In this document: in pieces, positions 51,173 through 59,945 of the stretch
Layout: each line of letters opens with the position of its first letter
How positions within the stretch are numbered: position 1 is the stretch's first letter
Source: Enterobacter hormaechei subsp. xiangfangensis
Lineage (GTDB): Bacteria; Pseudomonadota; Gammaproteobacteria; Enterobacterales; Enterobacteriaceae
Length of the DNA stretch: 64,000 bases
Assembly: GCF_001729785.1 (NCBI RefSeq)
Contig: NZ_CP017183.1
Location: 2,728,001-2,792,000, forward strand
Reading direction: 5' to 3'
Made by a program: the position numbers and the translations under genes
Notes under the pieces: model-generated
The model's database searches: none
The model's input: the letters and a program-made list of their open reading frames with translations, nothing else
Told to the model about the DNA's origin: nothing

Positions 51173-52945
51173 TCAGTTTTTCTCTTCCTTCTTCACCACC
51201 TCAATGCCCAGCTCAGCCAGCGCGGCCGGGTTGGCAAAGCTTGGCGCTTCGGTCATCAGACACGCGGCGGCAGTGGTTTTCGGGAAGGCGATCACATCAC
51301 GGATGTTATCGGTGCCGGTCAGCAGCATGGTCAGACGGTCAAGACCGAAAGCCAGACCCGCGTGCGGAGGCGTACCGTATTTCAGCGCGTCCAGCAGGAA
51401 GCCGAACTTCTCGCGCTGCTCCTGTTCGTTGATGCCCAGGATGCCGAACACGGTCTGCTGCATTTCACCGCTGTGAATACGCACGGAACCACCGCCCACT
51501 TCGTAGCCGTTGATGACCATATCGTAGGCGTTTGCCACTGCGTCTTCCGGTGCTGCCTTCAGCTCTGCCGGCGTCATGTCTTTTGGCGAGGTGAACGGGT
51601 GGTGCATCGCGGTCAGGCCGCCTTCACCGTCGTCTTCAAACATCGGGAAGTCGATCACCCACAGCGGCGCCCATTTACTTTCGTCGGTCAGGTTCAGGTC
51701 TTTGCCGAGCTTCAGACGCAGCGCACCCATCGCATCCGCAACCACTTTCTTGTTGTCTGCGCCGAAGAAGATCATGTCGCCGTCCTGCGCACCGGTGCGC
51801 TCAAGGATCGCTTCCACGATGTCCGCATTCAGGAATTTCGCCACCGGGCTGGTGATGCCTTCCAGACCTTTTGCACGCTCGGTTACTTTAATATAGGCCA
51901 GACCTTTCGCGCCGTAGATCTTGATGAAGTTGCCGTAGTCGTCAATCTGCTTACGGCTCAGGGCAGCACCGCCCGGCACGCGCAGTGCCGCCACGCGGCC
52001 TTTCGGATCGTTAGCCGGGCCAGCAAAGACCGCGAACTCAACGGCTTTCACCAGGTCTGCCACGTCCACCAGCTCCATCGGGTTACGCAGGTCTGGTTTG
52101 TCGGAGCCGTAGCGACGCTCGGCTTCCGCGAAGGTCATGATTGGGAAATCGCCCAGCTCAACGCCTTTCACGTCGTTCCACAGGCTACGCACCAGGGCTT
52201 CCATCACTTCACGCACCTGCTCAGCGGTCATGAAGGAGGTTTCCACATCGATCTGGGTAAATTCTGGCTGACGGTCAGCGCGCAGGTCTTCGTCGCGGAA
52301 GCATTTCACAATCTGATAGTAGCGATCGAAGCCAGACATCATCAGCAGCTGTTTGAACAGCTGTGGAGACTGCGGCAGCGCATAGAATTTGCCTTTATGG
52401 ACGCGGGATGGCACCAGGTAATCGCGCGCGCCTTCCGGCGTGGCTTTGGTCAGCATCGGGGTTTCGATATCAAGGAAACCGTGGTCATCCATAAAACGGC
52501 GCACCAGGCTGGTGATTTTCGCACGGGTTTTCAGGCGCTGAGCCATTTCCGGACGACGCAGATCCAGGTAGCGGTATTTCAGACGCGCTTCTTCGGTGTT
52601 GACGTGGTTGGAGTCCAGCGGCAACGCTTCCGCGCGGTTGATGATCGTCAGATCGGACGCCAGCACTTCGATAGCGCCGGTCGCCATGTCGGCGTTGACG
52701 TTTTTCTCGTCACGCGCACGCACGGTGCCCGTCACCTGAATGCAGAACTCATTGCGCAGCTCAGAAGCCAGCTTCAACGCATCAGCGCGATCCGGATCGA
52801 AGAACACCTGAACGATACCTTCGCGGTCACGCATATCAATAAAGATAAGGCTACCAAGATCGCGACGACGATTGACCCAACCACACAGGGTGACCTGCTG
52901 CCCGACGTGGGACTGACGCAGCTGCCCGCAATATTCTGTACGCAT
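51173..52945 (-). CDS. aspS: AspS, aspartyl-tRNA synthetase
   Basis: A 590-residue class II synthetase. N-terminal OB anticodon-binding domain (about 1-105), catalytic motifs FLDIETPML and [17 protein letters not shown], a GAD insertion domain (about 290-420), and motif 3 GLAFGLDRL. Same length as E. coli. Confidence 0.98.
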   Translation of the reverse strand: MRTEYCGQLRQSHVGQQVTLCGWVNRRRDLGSLIFIDMRDREGIVQVFFDPDRADALKLASELRNEFCIQVTGTVRARDEKNVNADMATGAIEVLASDLTIINRAEALPLDSNHVNTEEARLKYRYLDLRRPEMAQRLKTRAKITSLVRRFMDDHGFLDIETPMLTKATPEGARDYLVPSRVHKGKFYALPQSPQLFKQLLMMSGFDRYYQIVKCFRDEDLRADRQPEFTQIDVETSFMTAEQVREVMEALVRSLWNDVKGVELGDFPIMTFAEAERRYGSDKPDLRNPMELVDVADLVKAVEFAVFAGPANDPKGRVAALRVPGGAALSRKQIDDYGNFIKIYGAKGLAYIKVTERAKGLEGITSPVAKFLNADIVEAILERTGAQDGDMIFFGADNKKVVADAMGALRLKLGKDLNLTDESKWAPLWVIDFPMFEDDGEGGLTAMHHPFTSPKDMTPAELKAAPEDAVANAYDMVINGYEVGGGSVRIHSGEMQQTVFGILGINEQEQREKFGFLLDALKYGTPPHAGLAFGLDRLTMLLTGTDNIRDVIAFPKTTAAACLMTEAPSFANPAALAELGIEVVKKEEKN

Positions 52946-53207
52946 GAGATATCCCTTAATTAGCCGCAGGCTGATTGTCGCCTGTCTCGCAGGCTACGAT
53001 GTCGCAGCTTTCTGTATGTCACAACTGGATGAAAAAAGGCGGCTATTATACTGGAAATTCTGCCGCACGATAAGAGCGAAGCACGACCTGACGCGCGTTT
53101 GCTGAACTCTTATTGCCTATTCTCACAAAAATTAACAAAATTATCCGACCGATAACAGGCCATCACGTCGTAAGGTGTAGAAAAGCAATCATTTGACGGG
53201 AGCGACG

Positions 53208-53774
53208 ATGTTTACACTTGATGCCACCAAAACCGCCCTTGTGGTCATTGATTTACAGGAAGGCATTCTGCCTTTTGCCGGTGGTCCGCACACCGCTGAC
53301 GATGTGGTCAGCCGCGCTGCGCGCCTGGCAGAAAAATGCCGCGCCAGCGGCTCGCCTGTTGTTATGGTGCGCGTCGGCTGGTCCGCTGATTTCGCCGAAG
53401 CGTTAAAACAGCCGGTTGATGCTCAGGCCCCGGCGCAGGCGCTGCCGGACAACTGGTGGACATATCCTGTCTCGCTCGGTAAACGCGACAGCGATATAGA
53501 AGTCACCAAACGCCAGTGGGGCGCATTCTACGGCACCGACCTGGAGCTCCAGCTGCGCCGTCGCGGGATCGACACGATTATTCTGTGCGGGATCTCCACC
53601 AACATTGGTGTGGAATCCACCGCCCGTAACGCCTGGGAGCTGGGCTTTAACCTGGTGATCGCGGAAGATGCGTGCAGCGCAGCCTCTGCGGATCAGCACC
53701 AGGGCAGCATGACCCATATCTTCCCGCGTATCGGTCGCGTGCGCAGCACGGATGAGATCCTCAGCGCGCTATGA
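53208..53774 (+). CDS. yecD: YecD, isochorismatase-family hydrolase
   Basis: A 188-residue cysteine hydrolase. Asp in VVIDLQEG, Lys in KRQWGAFYG and the nucleophile Cys in [12 protein letters not shown] form the triad. The substrate is unknown. The ATG (MFTLDATK) gives the E. coli length. It overlaps yecE by four bases. Confidence 0.93.
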   Translation: MFTLDATKTALVVIDLQEGILPFAGGPHTADDVVSRAARLAEKCRASGSPVVMVRVGWSADFAEALKQPVDAQAPAQALPDNWWTYPVSLGKRDSDIEVTKRQWGAFYGTDLELQLRRRGIDTIILCGISTNIGVESTARNAWELGFNLVIAEDACSAASADQHQGSMTHIFPRIGRVRSTDEILSAL

Positions 53775-54268
53775 TGTACGTGGGCCTGCCCCAGTGGTCG
53801 CACCCGAAATGGGTGCGCCTGGGTATTACCAACCTTGAAGAGTATGCCCGACACTTTAACTGCGTGGAGGGCAATACCACGCTGTACGCTCTGCCCCGCG
53901 CGGAGATCGTCGAACGCTGGCGCGAGCAAACCACCGACGACTTCCGCTTTTGCTTTAAATTCCCGGCGACCATCTCCCACAACGCCGCGCTGCGCAACTG
54001 CGATGATTTAACCCACGAGTTTTTCACCCGGATGTCGCCTCTGGCCAACCGTATTGGCCAGTACTGGCTCCAGCTTCCCGCCACGTTTGGCCCACGCGAC
54101 CTGCCCGCCCTCTGGCAGTTTCTCGAGGCCCTGCCACTTGATTTCACCTACGGCGTAGAAGTGAGGCATCCGGAATTCTTTGCCAAAGGCGACGCGGAGA
54201 AAGCGCTCAATCGCGGCCTGCATGAACGATCGGTCAACCGCGTGATCCTGAAGAGACCTTTCTATTGA
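53771..54268 (+). pseudogene. yecE: YecE (DUF72), 3' part cut off by a mobile element
   Basis: The first about 160 residues match E. coli YecE (272 residues): GLPQWSHPKWVRLGI, CVEGNTTLYALP, FKFPATISH, VEVRHPEFF. After NRVIL the sequence turns to KRPFY and a stop, where E. coli continues DSRPVHAA. The remaining about 110 codons are not in the window and should lie beyond its right end. The TIM-barrel cannot be complete, so the gene is most likely inactive. yecE is a known prophage insertion site (Stx2e phage P27). Confidence 0.92.
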
Positions 54269-54292
54269 TACACTTTCCCTCTCAGACTGAAA

Positions 54293-55102
54293 TCACTTAT
54301 TTTGAAGATTAATCTCTGATGTTTCGCTTTGGTTGAGTTTAACCTCTTCAATAAATTCAGCTACGCTCCGTTTTTTCCTTATACCATTCTTCAGAGCATT
54401 CCTTTGTTCTGAAAGCTCGAAGTCTTCCACGCTGAACAAATCAGAAATTTCATCCACCAATTGCTGAACTGACCTTCTGTCATCAAGTCTTAGGGCTTTT
54501 TCTAACAGAGTCGTAACGTTTATCGCAATATCTTGAATCTTTTGCTTTTCCTTTAACAACTCTTCAAAATCGGCTTTCTCATCCTCAAGTTTTTTGGTAA
54601 GAAGTTCAATTTTTTCATCAAGGATTTTCTTTTGGGTTTCAAGCTCTTCAGTTAGTATCTGCTCGCGCTTGCCTCTTTCGACTTCAGTCTGTATATCAGC
54701 GTTGATTTTGGCAATTTCAACATCCACTGCCATATCTGATTGAACCTTAAGCTTTGATAGCTTGATGTTATCTTGAAACACTCTCTCCTTGGACTGAAAA
54801 ACATTATCCTTGTATCTGTCATCAGCCCACCTATGTGCCTGAGACAGGAGCCACTGAGCATAGGGTGAGACAACAGCCAAAATGCTGCCAGAGAGGATGG
54901 GGGCAAACACGTAATACAGATAGAAATAATCCTGTGAAAGGATGTAATCGATTCGGAACTTTACAGGCGCATCACTCATGAACAACATTGCTAGGTTAGG
55001 CCAATTAAACCATGTCCACGCCAGAATAATGAACCCCCACAAGGGACTCTTAATCCTCTGTTCTAAAGCATGTTTCACTGAATCAGTGAGACCTCCATCC
55101 AT
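54293..55102 (-). CDS. Unknown membrane protein with a long coiled coil
   Basis: 269 residues. Two TM segments (about residues 20-40 and 62-85), then a long charged heptad-rich helix (about 110-215, with EELETQKKILDEKIELL and KKLEDEKADFEELLKEKQ) and an acidic tail. The start MDGGLTDSV is preferred because AGAGG lies seven bases before it; an earlier ATG would add 31 residues. It is the first gene of the element beside broken yecE and runs toward it. I do not recognise a family. Confidence 0.7.
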   Translation of the reverse strand: MDGGLTDSVKHALEQRIKSPLWGFIILAWTWFNWPNLAMLFMSDAPVKFRIDYILSQDYFYLYYVFAPILSGSILAVVSPYAQWLLSQAHRWADDRYKDNVFQSKERVFQDNIKLSKLKVQSDMAVDVEIAKINADIQTEVERGKREQILTEELETQKKILDEKIELLTKKLEDEKADFEELLKEKQKIQDIAINVTTLLEKALRLDDRRSVQQLVDEISDLFSVEDFELSEQRNALKNGIRKKRSVAEFIEEVKLNQSETSEINLQNK

Positions 55103-55260
55103 TATTGAACCTCTAATTCTCAGCTTTTTCTTATCATAATCGTTCAAAATATTTTTCGAAACAATACTGGCAACATGAATGGCCACCCTCGGCAACCCTT
55201 ACAATTAGAAGATGGCTAATCGATTGATAAACATGAATACGGCGGGATTAATGAGAGGGG

Positions 55261-55599
55261 TTAAACAGCTTCAAGCAAATGAGAGAGAGCAACCACTCGG
55301 ATTCGTTCTTGCGTGTAACCTGCTAAACGGTACTTCTTAACCAACGAGTAACCAATCTCATCCAGACGGTTAAGAGCCTTATCAGACAGCTTCACAATGA
55401 TGTTATTTCGGTTATCCCCACCTTCAGAGTGAAACGGTGCTCTTGCTGCTGAAGCGGTTACCCGTACAATCTGTGGCTTTGGTTTAGGCGGCTGTCTACG
55501 TGTCTTTGAACAGTCCACACATCTACCCGATGAGACATAACGGATAAGTGAGCCGCAATGAATGCAAGGCTTATCAGGGTTAGTGAAAGTATTAGCCAT
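55261..55599 (-). CDS. Small zinc-ribbon protein with a ribbon-helix-helix-like tail
   Basis: 112 residues. An N-terminal treble-clef-type ribbon (CIHCGSLIRYVSSGRCVDC), a basic proline linker, and a C-terminal segment NNIIVKLSDKALNRLDEIGY that looks like a beta strand plus helices as in ribbon-helix-helix proteins. A DNA-binding role is likely but not shown. It overlaps the upstream gene by eight bases, the last of four compact genes. Confidence 0.6.
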   Translation of the reverse strand: MANTFTNPDKPCIHCGSLIRYVSSGRCVDCSKTRRQPPKPKPQIVRVTASAARAPFHSEGGDNRNNIIVKLSDKALNRLDEIGYSLVKKYRLAGYTQERIRVVALSHLLEAV

Positions 55600-55780
55600 T
55601 TAAGAGTCCTTCTAAGTAGCTGGTGATTCGGGCTTGCTGGCAACGGGTTGAACCATCGTTTGAACGGCGAACCAGCTTATCAAATAATTGAGGGTGGATT
55701 TTTCCAACCAGATTGTGACCAACAATTAGACGCTTTTCAGAATCGTAATAGTTAATAGGGGCGTTAATTGTATCTTCCAT
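55592..55780 (-). CDS. Small unknown protein of the four-gene operon
   Basis: 62 residues, no TM segment, no recognised motif (YYDSEKRLIVGHNLVGKIHP). It is one base after the preceding stop and overlaps the next gene, which supports it being translated. Confidence 0.5.
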   Translation of the reverse strand: MEDTINAPINYYDSEKRLIVGHNLVGKIHPQLFDKLVRRSNDGSTRCQQARITSYLEGLLNG

Positions 55781-55781
55781 A

Positions 55782-56042
55782 TCAGCCCCCGCTTACCATC
55801 TGTTTAATAGCCTCTTTCAAGGCTGCATCTCTTTGCTGTTCAATTGTTGGCTTAGGCTTCACCTTATACGTGGTCACCGCTTTAGCTGGCTTCACTGAGG
55901 GCTTTGGCTTATTACCTGAAGAGAGTGCTTTAAAGGTTGATTCACTGATTTCATTTTGACCGTTGAAATATTTGAATTCCATTGAGTCAGTAAGATGATT
56001 ATAGCTGCCACGTTTGGACAGCCCTTTCATTGGAATACTCAT
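55782..56042 (-). CDS. Small basic unknown protein of the four-gene operon
   Basis: 86 residues, Lys/Pro-rich middle (KPKPSVKPAKAVTTYKVKPK) and a short helical end. Its ATG overlaps the stop of the preceding gene by one base. No family recognised. Confidence 0.5.
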   Translation of the reverse strand: MSIPMKGLSKRGSYNHLTDSMEFKYFNGQNEISESTFKALSSGNKPKPSVKPAKAVTTYKVKPKPTIEQQRDAALKEAIKQMVSGG

Positions 56043-56605
56043 TATTCGGTCACCTCTTCAGAATCGGTGACAATCACGTTCAGGTAATCTGTAAAGTCTT
56101 TTACAGCATCCCGAGCTTTACGGGCTTCAATCACAATCTTGTTTCGCTGGTGTACAGCTTCAGAGGTTTTTACCTTCAGACGTTCAATCATCTTTTCAAT
56201 GGCTAATTCAGCTTCAGCTTCAGCTTTATCAGTTGCGTCTTTCAGAGCATTCTTTTTAGATGAGATAAAATAGATTAAGCCCATTCCTACACGATGAACG
56301 ATATAACCTTGTTCAGCCATGCTTTGAATCACAGATTGCTGGTTTGTTGGGTAAACCTGAACAACTTTAAAACCGTGTCTTTCAGACGGGTTAGCCAAAT
56401 ACTCAGCCGTCTTCTGTTGAATAAGCACTGAGCGGGATTCTAGAGCGTTTTGATATTCAAATTCAGCTTTACTCATTCGGTCAGTGGCCTGTTGAATCCG
56501 TGGGAAGTACAACTTTTCAATATGCTGTTTCTGTTCGAACGGTAATAAGTGGGAAATGCTTGCAACTGGCGATTCAATTCTTACAGCTTGATTTAAATTA
56601 GTCAT
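56042..56605 (-). CDS. Unknown 187-residue protein, first of the four-gene operon
   Basis: A largely helical soluble protein; charged helices near residues 30-70 and 115-165 (AEAEAELAIEKMIERLKVK) could form a coiled coil. No TM segment. It starts the compact operon that ends at 55261, and a promoter-like segment lies at 56852-56872. Confidence 0.55.
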   Translation of the reverse strand: MTNLNQAVRIESPVASISHLLPFEQKQHIEKLYFPRIQQATDRMSKAEFEYQNALESRSVLIQQKTAEYLANPSERHGFKVVQVYPTNQQSVIQSMAEQGYIVHRVGMGLIYFISSKKNALKDATDKAEAEAELAIEKMIERLKVKTSEAVHQRNKIVIEARKARDAVKDFTDYLNVIVTDSEEVTE

Positions 56606-56872
56606 TAGTAATTACTCTTAGTCTGGTTTGCTTAGATTTCAGAAAGCACAAAACCGCATCCAGCCAACTTAATGTTACGGGACACGGTTCAATGTTTTCA
56701 AATTAGGGCTGTTCATCTTCTCAAGAGGAATTCCCGTCACTCGTTCGGGATGGATGCCAAAGAAGATAAACAGAAGGAACTGAGGAGTCAGATAATAAAT
56801 CGGGGATTGATGGATGGTGAAATACCCCCTAACTCATATAACCATTCTTTCATACATTAACAAATTGTCAAC
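56606..56872 (-). promoter_or_regulatory. Leader and promoter-like segment of the four-gene operon
   Basis: The rightmost 21 bases (56852-56872) are a near copy of the promoter segment at 59120-59140 and include a perfect TTGACA; an AAGAAT -10 lies 16 bases on. About 230 bases of leader follow with only very short frames. From 56873 to 57012 I see nothing further. Confidence 0.45.
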
Positions 56873-57012
56873 AGTTTCTAAGTGATTATTTCTCGGATAA
56901 ACCTGACGAGCAAAAACCTTTTACATGGCTGACATCCTAAAATCTTTTGATTGCCTCACTATAAAGCTTTAGATAAAAACCTTATAAAGCCACAATTATA
57001 TAATTTCAAGCT

Positions 57013-57849
57013 TTACTCTCTGGCGCCACCATCTCGAACCATTTTTGCCAAATCATTAACTGAACTATCATTTTGAATGCTATGCTCTAGCTCAGACCAA
57101 ACTTCCCAGTCAACATCAACTTCATCGATACTTTTATCACCGAAGCATATCGATATATACCGGACAATATTTCGGCAAACTAAATAGTAGTTCAATGCCT
57201 CAAGTCTTGAAGCTGGTTCAGGTGATGATAAATGGGTAAGTTCATTTCGTCTTTTTGAGATGACTTCATAAAGAGAAATCTGATTTTCAGATAACTCTTT
57301 TACACCCAACCTCCCCCACCGTTTAATTCTTTTACGACATGAGGAGAATTGATACTCTGCCATATGCCTGTCAATGCTTTTTCTTCTAATGCCTTCTATG
57401 CCATACTCTTCTACATCTTTCAAGGTGTATTTATCATCATTACAAATCCTCTGTAAATTTGAGGACAATTCCTTTTCGTAGACATAGAATTCATATTCTT
57501 CCAGCAGGCAAAACAAGTAAAGAATTGTTTGCGCCGACATAATTTCTTCAGGCTTAGTCATTTCATGAATATTAATGAACTTTCGCCCCCCACCTTTTCC
57601 TTTTTCTGGAGTTTTAAAGTCATTAATAACATGTATTGCAAGCTGGAATAGTTCGGATGTCTTCAGGGCTAATGGGAGGATTGTTTTATCCAATCTTGGA
57701 CGGTTTGCTGCACTATGTAAACTTGGGCCAGTAGACCATTTCTCCTCCGAAAATGACATTGCCGAATTAGCAGCGACGGCCAACTCACAAGCGTAAAGTG
57801 CGGAATGAACATACAATTCCATTTTCTTTATTAAATCCACAGCTTTCAT
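57013..57849 (-). CDS. Unknown protein with a HEPN-type RNxxxH motif
   Basis: 278 residues from MKAVDLIKKM, chosen because GAGG lies six bases before it. Mostly helical, soluble. Residues 201-206 read RNELTH inside SKRRNELTHLSSPEP, followed by a helix LNYYLVCRNIVRYI, the pattern of HEPN RNases that occur in toxins and phage defence. The N-terminal part has no recognised domain. It is not clearly in an operon; it lies between two element operons. Confidence 0.6.
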   Translation of the reverse strand: MKAVDLIKKMELYVHSALYACELAVAANSAMSFSEEKWSTGPSLHSAANRPRLDKTILPLALKTSELFQLAIHVINDFKTPEKGKGGGRKFINIHEMTKPEEIMSAQTILYLFCLLEEYEFYVYEKELSSNLQRICNDDKYTLKDVEEYGIEGIRRKSIDRHMAEYQFSSCRKRIKRWGRLGVKELSENQISLYEVISKRRNELTHLSSPEPASRLEALNYYLVCRNIVRYISICFGDKSIDEVDVDWEVWSELEHSIQNDSSVNDLAKMVRDGGARE

Positions 57850-58011
57850 CTGTTGCCTCATTATCAATAATGAATACTTAGTGACGGCTATATTATATAC
57901 TGCAATAGAATTGAGTGCTATAGCGAAAAGCAATAACTACCAATTTTATCAACTGAAAGGTTCATATTGTCTGCTTCCACTCACAGTAGTGATACCTTTG
58001 CATTGTTAAAG

Positions 58012-58179
58012 TCACACAACTATTATTTTATCACAACCACTAATCTCATTCATTTTCTTATTGAGCAACACCGCTAAGGTCTGCTGTCGTGTTAAATCAT
58101 ATTTTTCACCTAATTGACTCAATAGTTCAAGCGTCTTGACTGGCATATTGACTACTGAAGCCTGTTTCTTATCCGGCAT
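58012..58179 (-). CDS. Tiny ribbon-helix-helix-like protein
   Basis: 55 residues: a strand-like ASVVNMPVKTLE then a helix SQLGEKYDLTRQQTLAVLLN. It has an AGAGGAG ribosome site 9 bases before ATG and overlaps the previous gene by 11 bases. Its layout parallels the next gene (LTRQQTLAVLL against LSRQKTLEIIV), so the two are probably paralogues. Likely transcription regulator. Confidence 0.6.
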   Translation of the reverse strand: MPDKKQASVVNMPVKTLELLSQLGEKYDLTRQQTLAVLLNKKMNEISGCDKIIVV

Positions 58180-58300
58180 TGTTTAACTCCTCTTTCACGA
58201 TAATTTCTAAGGTCTTCTGACGGCTCAGGCCGTACAGCTTAGATAGCGCTTCTAGCTTTTTTATTAGTGCTGGCGCAATATGCACCACTACGTATTTCAT
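58169..58300 (-). CDS. Tiny ribbon-helix-helix-like protein
   Basis: 43 residues from MKYVVVHIAPALIKKL, preceded by AGGAA. A strand (YVVVHIAP) and two helices (LIKKLEALSKLYG, SRQKTLEIIVKEELN) fit the MetJ/Arc fold. It starts just two bases past the stop of the Rep-like gene, in the same operon. Confidence 0.6.
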   Translation of the reverse strand: MKYVVVHIAPALIKKLEALSKLYGLSRQKTLEIIVKEELNNAG

Positions 58301-58301
58301 T

Positions 58302-58865
58302 TTACAATTCCTCATAAACTGGCATTTTAATTGGTTCGTCGTCTTCCTCTGAATCACTGACAAAAAGATAATTCAGTTTACTTTCTGATTTAGGCTTTGG
58401 TTTAGAAAGACGGATAATAACTGGTTCAATCTCTTCTACAACGTCAATAAATGGATTCTCATCTCCTTCAATCACTGGAAAGGGAAGGACATTATTAGAA
58501 TCACTGGTAATTATGGTCTCTGGTTCAGATACTGATTCAGGTTTATTATCTTGCTGGTGGCGTTTAATTAATTCAGGTGGCATGATTTCAACTGTGTACA
58601 CCTTAGAACTATCATAACGCTGAATAGAACTAATAAGACATGATTCATGTAATTGGGTTAAAGCCCCTATAGCAACCTTTCGTCCAATACCAAACAATTC
58701 ACACAGGTAATTAATTGAGGGGAAGACTTCTTGACCGTTTCTTTGAAGACCTACCATAAACAGGTAAATCATTTTAGCTGAAAGAGATAACTTAACACCG
58801 TTGAAAGAAGTGATTCGGGTTACATCACTATAAGCGGGGGTAAACGGGATTTCATAGAGTTTCAT
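58302..58865 (-). CDS. Winged-helix (HTH_36-like) protein, possible replication initiator
   Basis: 187 residues. An N-terminal winged helix (about residues 25-90; SLSAKMIYLFMVGLQRNGQE and GIGRKVAIGALTQLHE) resembles HTH_36 proteins of phage and plasmid replication modules. The C-terminal half is acidic and proline-rich, probably disordered. It lies about 340 bases from the iteron-like repeats, on the side expected for a rep gene. A plain transcription regulator is the alternative. Confidence 0.6.
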   Translation of the reverse strand: MKLYEIPFTPAYSDVTRITSFNGVKLSLSAKMIYLFMVGLQRNGQEVFPSINYLCELFGIGRKVAIGALTQLHESCLISSIQRYDSSKVYTVEIMPPELIKRHQQDNKPESVSEPETIITSDSNNVLPFPVIEGDENPFIDVVEEIEPVIIRLSKPKPKSESKLNYLFVSDSEEDDEPIKMPVYEEL

Positions 58866-58922
58866 TCATGGGATTTTCCTAATATCAGAAATGCCTTTTA
58901 ACAAGGCCGTATATTGTTCGGT

Positions 58923-59072
58923 TTAAGCTGTGATTACATTTTCACGAATCATGTTTTTAATCAGGGCTGAGTAGCTAACACCCTGTTTCGCTGCCATTTC
59001 AACAATTTTACGGTGAATGGCGTGTGATACTTCAACGCGGATTGTTACTTGCTGTGGGATGTCTTTTCTCAT
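58923..59072 (-). CDS. Tiny ribbon-helix-helix protein
   Basis: 49 residues: MRKDIPQQVTIRVEVSHAIH as strand, then helices (RKIVEMAAKQG, SYSALIKNMIRENV), a typical Arc/CopG layout. The internal ATG follows AAGGAAAG. It is first in the operon downstream of a TTGACA promoter and may autoregulate it. Confidence 0.65.
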   Translation of the reverse strand: MRKDIPQQVTIRVEVSHAIHRKIVEMAAKQGVSYSALIKNMIRENVITA

Positions 59073-59110
59073 TGGGCTTTCCTTCATGCAATTCAATAAG
59101 CTATAGAAAT

Positions 59111-59139
59111 ACTGTAACAATACATTAACAATCTGTCAA
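59111..59139 (-). promoter_or_regulatory. Sigma-70 promoter of the RHH/Rep operon
   Basis: On the minus strand TTGACA (59134-59139), 17 bases, TACAGT (59111-59116), about 40 bases before the first ATG. The -35 and spacer share 19 of 21 bases with 56852-56872, with a repeated TGTTnA every 10 bases that could be a repressor site. Confidence 0.6.
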
Positions 59140-59204
59140 CATATTTGTTTGATTTTTAATCTCAAATAGTATAAGGGATTCTTTTTTGCATGATTAGTTG
59201 AAGG

Positions 59205-59291
59205 GTGGGGATACCAAAACGGTATAGGGGGTCTACCAAAAGGGAATGGGGGGTGTACCAAAACGGCATAGGGGGTATGCCAAAAGGAAAC
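59205..59291 (+). repeat. Four iteron-like direct repeats, 22-bp period
   Basis: GGGGnTACCAAAAcGGnATA-type units. The CC of each TACCAAAA-like core falls at 59214, 59236, 59258 and 59280, an exact 22-bp spacing (about two helical turns). Such arrays are initiator-binding sites of plasmid origins; here they lie upstream of the RHH and Rep-like genes. Confidence 0.75.
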
Positions 59292-59901
59292 ACTATTAGA
59301 ATAAAGATAAGAATAGAGAAGAGAACAGAATAACTAAATAGATTACTGTAAAGAGGGCTAACGCCCTGAATCACCATGATTTATTTACCTTAACCGATTG
59401 TAATCGATTGTTTTTTATGCTACCCTAAAACCTCTTAACAGATTCTTTTTGTTCTTTGTTTTTCATCTTCTTGTCTCTGAGTATCTTTTAAGAGTTCTTT
59501 AAAGAAGCCCCTCTAACCTCACCTTGCTTCGCTCATCGGTGATTCTGGTTTCCACCTTGTAGCCTTCAATAAATCATATCGGGATCCGTGAAAGAGGCTT
59601 TGAAGCTGGTGGATGAATTTTCACAAATATTATTTTTCTAAAAAATTTTCAGACCTATTTTTATTTCAGCTTTACCGGAAACTTTCAGCATATCTAAAGC
59701 AACTTTGAAGATTTTGGATAGTCTGAATCTCTCTGCTTAGTAGCGCCCTTTTCAAAGATTCCATACCAATGGCAAAAAATGAACATATCTGAGCCTGTAC
59801 AGCGCTCTAAGCGATTATTTAATGATAGTAACCCTAACCCATAGGTTAATAACAAAGACTGCTTAGAATGCGTTACAGGGATCCTGATAAACGCCAGACA
59901 T
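59292..59901. other. AT-rich region between the iterons and the resolvase
   Basis: I see no supported gene here. There are short repeats (CGATTGTAATCGATTG near 59396-59411) and long T/A-rich runs, which would fit an origin's unwinding region. An 82-codon frame (59694-59942) runs through the resolvase terminator and is unlikely to be real. No clear DnaA box was found. Confidence 0.4.
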
Positions 59902-59923
59902 AAAAAAGCCCCAACGAAGGGGC
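59902..59923 (-). terminator. Terminator of the resolvase gene
   Basis: On the minus strand GCCCC/GGGGC with loop TTCGTT and T6 after it, 23 bases past the resolvase stop. Confidence 0.8.
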
Positions 59924-59945
59924 ATTGTGAATCACCATACAATTG

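Noticed and set aside
51134..52963. A 609-codon open frame on the plus strand
   Set aside because: It lies opposite aspS, whose protein is certain, and arises from codon bias of the real gene. His/Phe/Arg-rich translation and no family resemblance.
56672..56860. A 62-codon plus-strand frame upstream of the four-gene operon
   Set aside because: No ribosome site, composition unlike the real genes, and it covers the probable operon leader and promoter.
59205..59291. CRISPR array
   Set aside because: Four repeats at 22-bp period leave no room for spacers and no cas genes are near; iterons fit better.
59162..59377. A 71-codon minus-strand frame across the iteron region
   Set aside because: Its repetitive FGIP pattern comes directly from the 22-bp DNA repeats, which better explain the sequence.
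59694..59942. An 82-codon minus-strand frame after the resolvase
   Set aside because: It contains the resolvase terminator and lacks a ribosome site or known domain.
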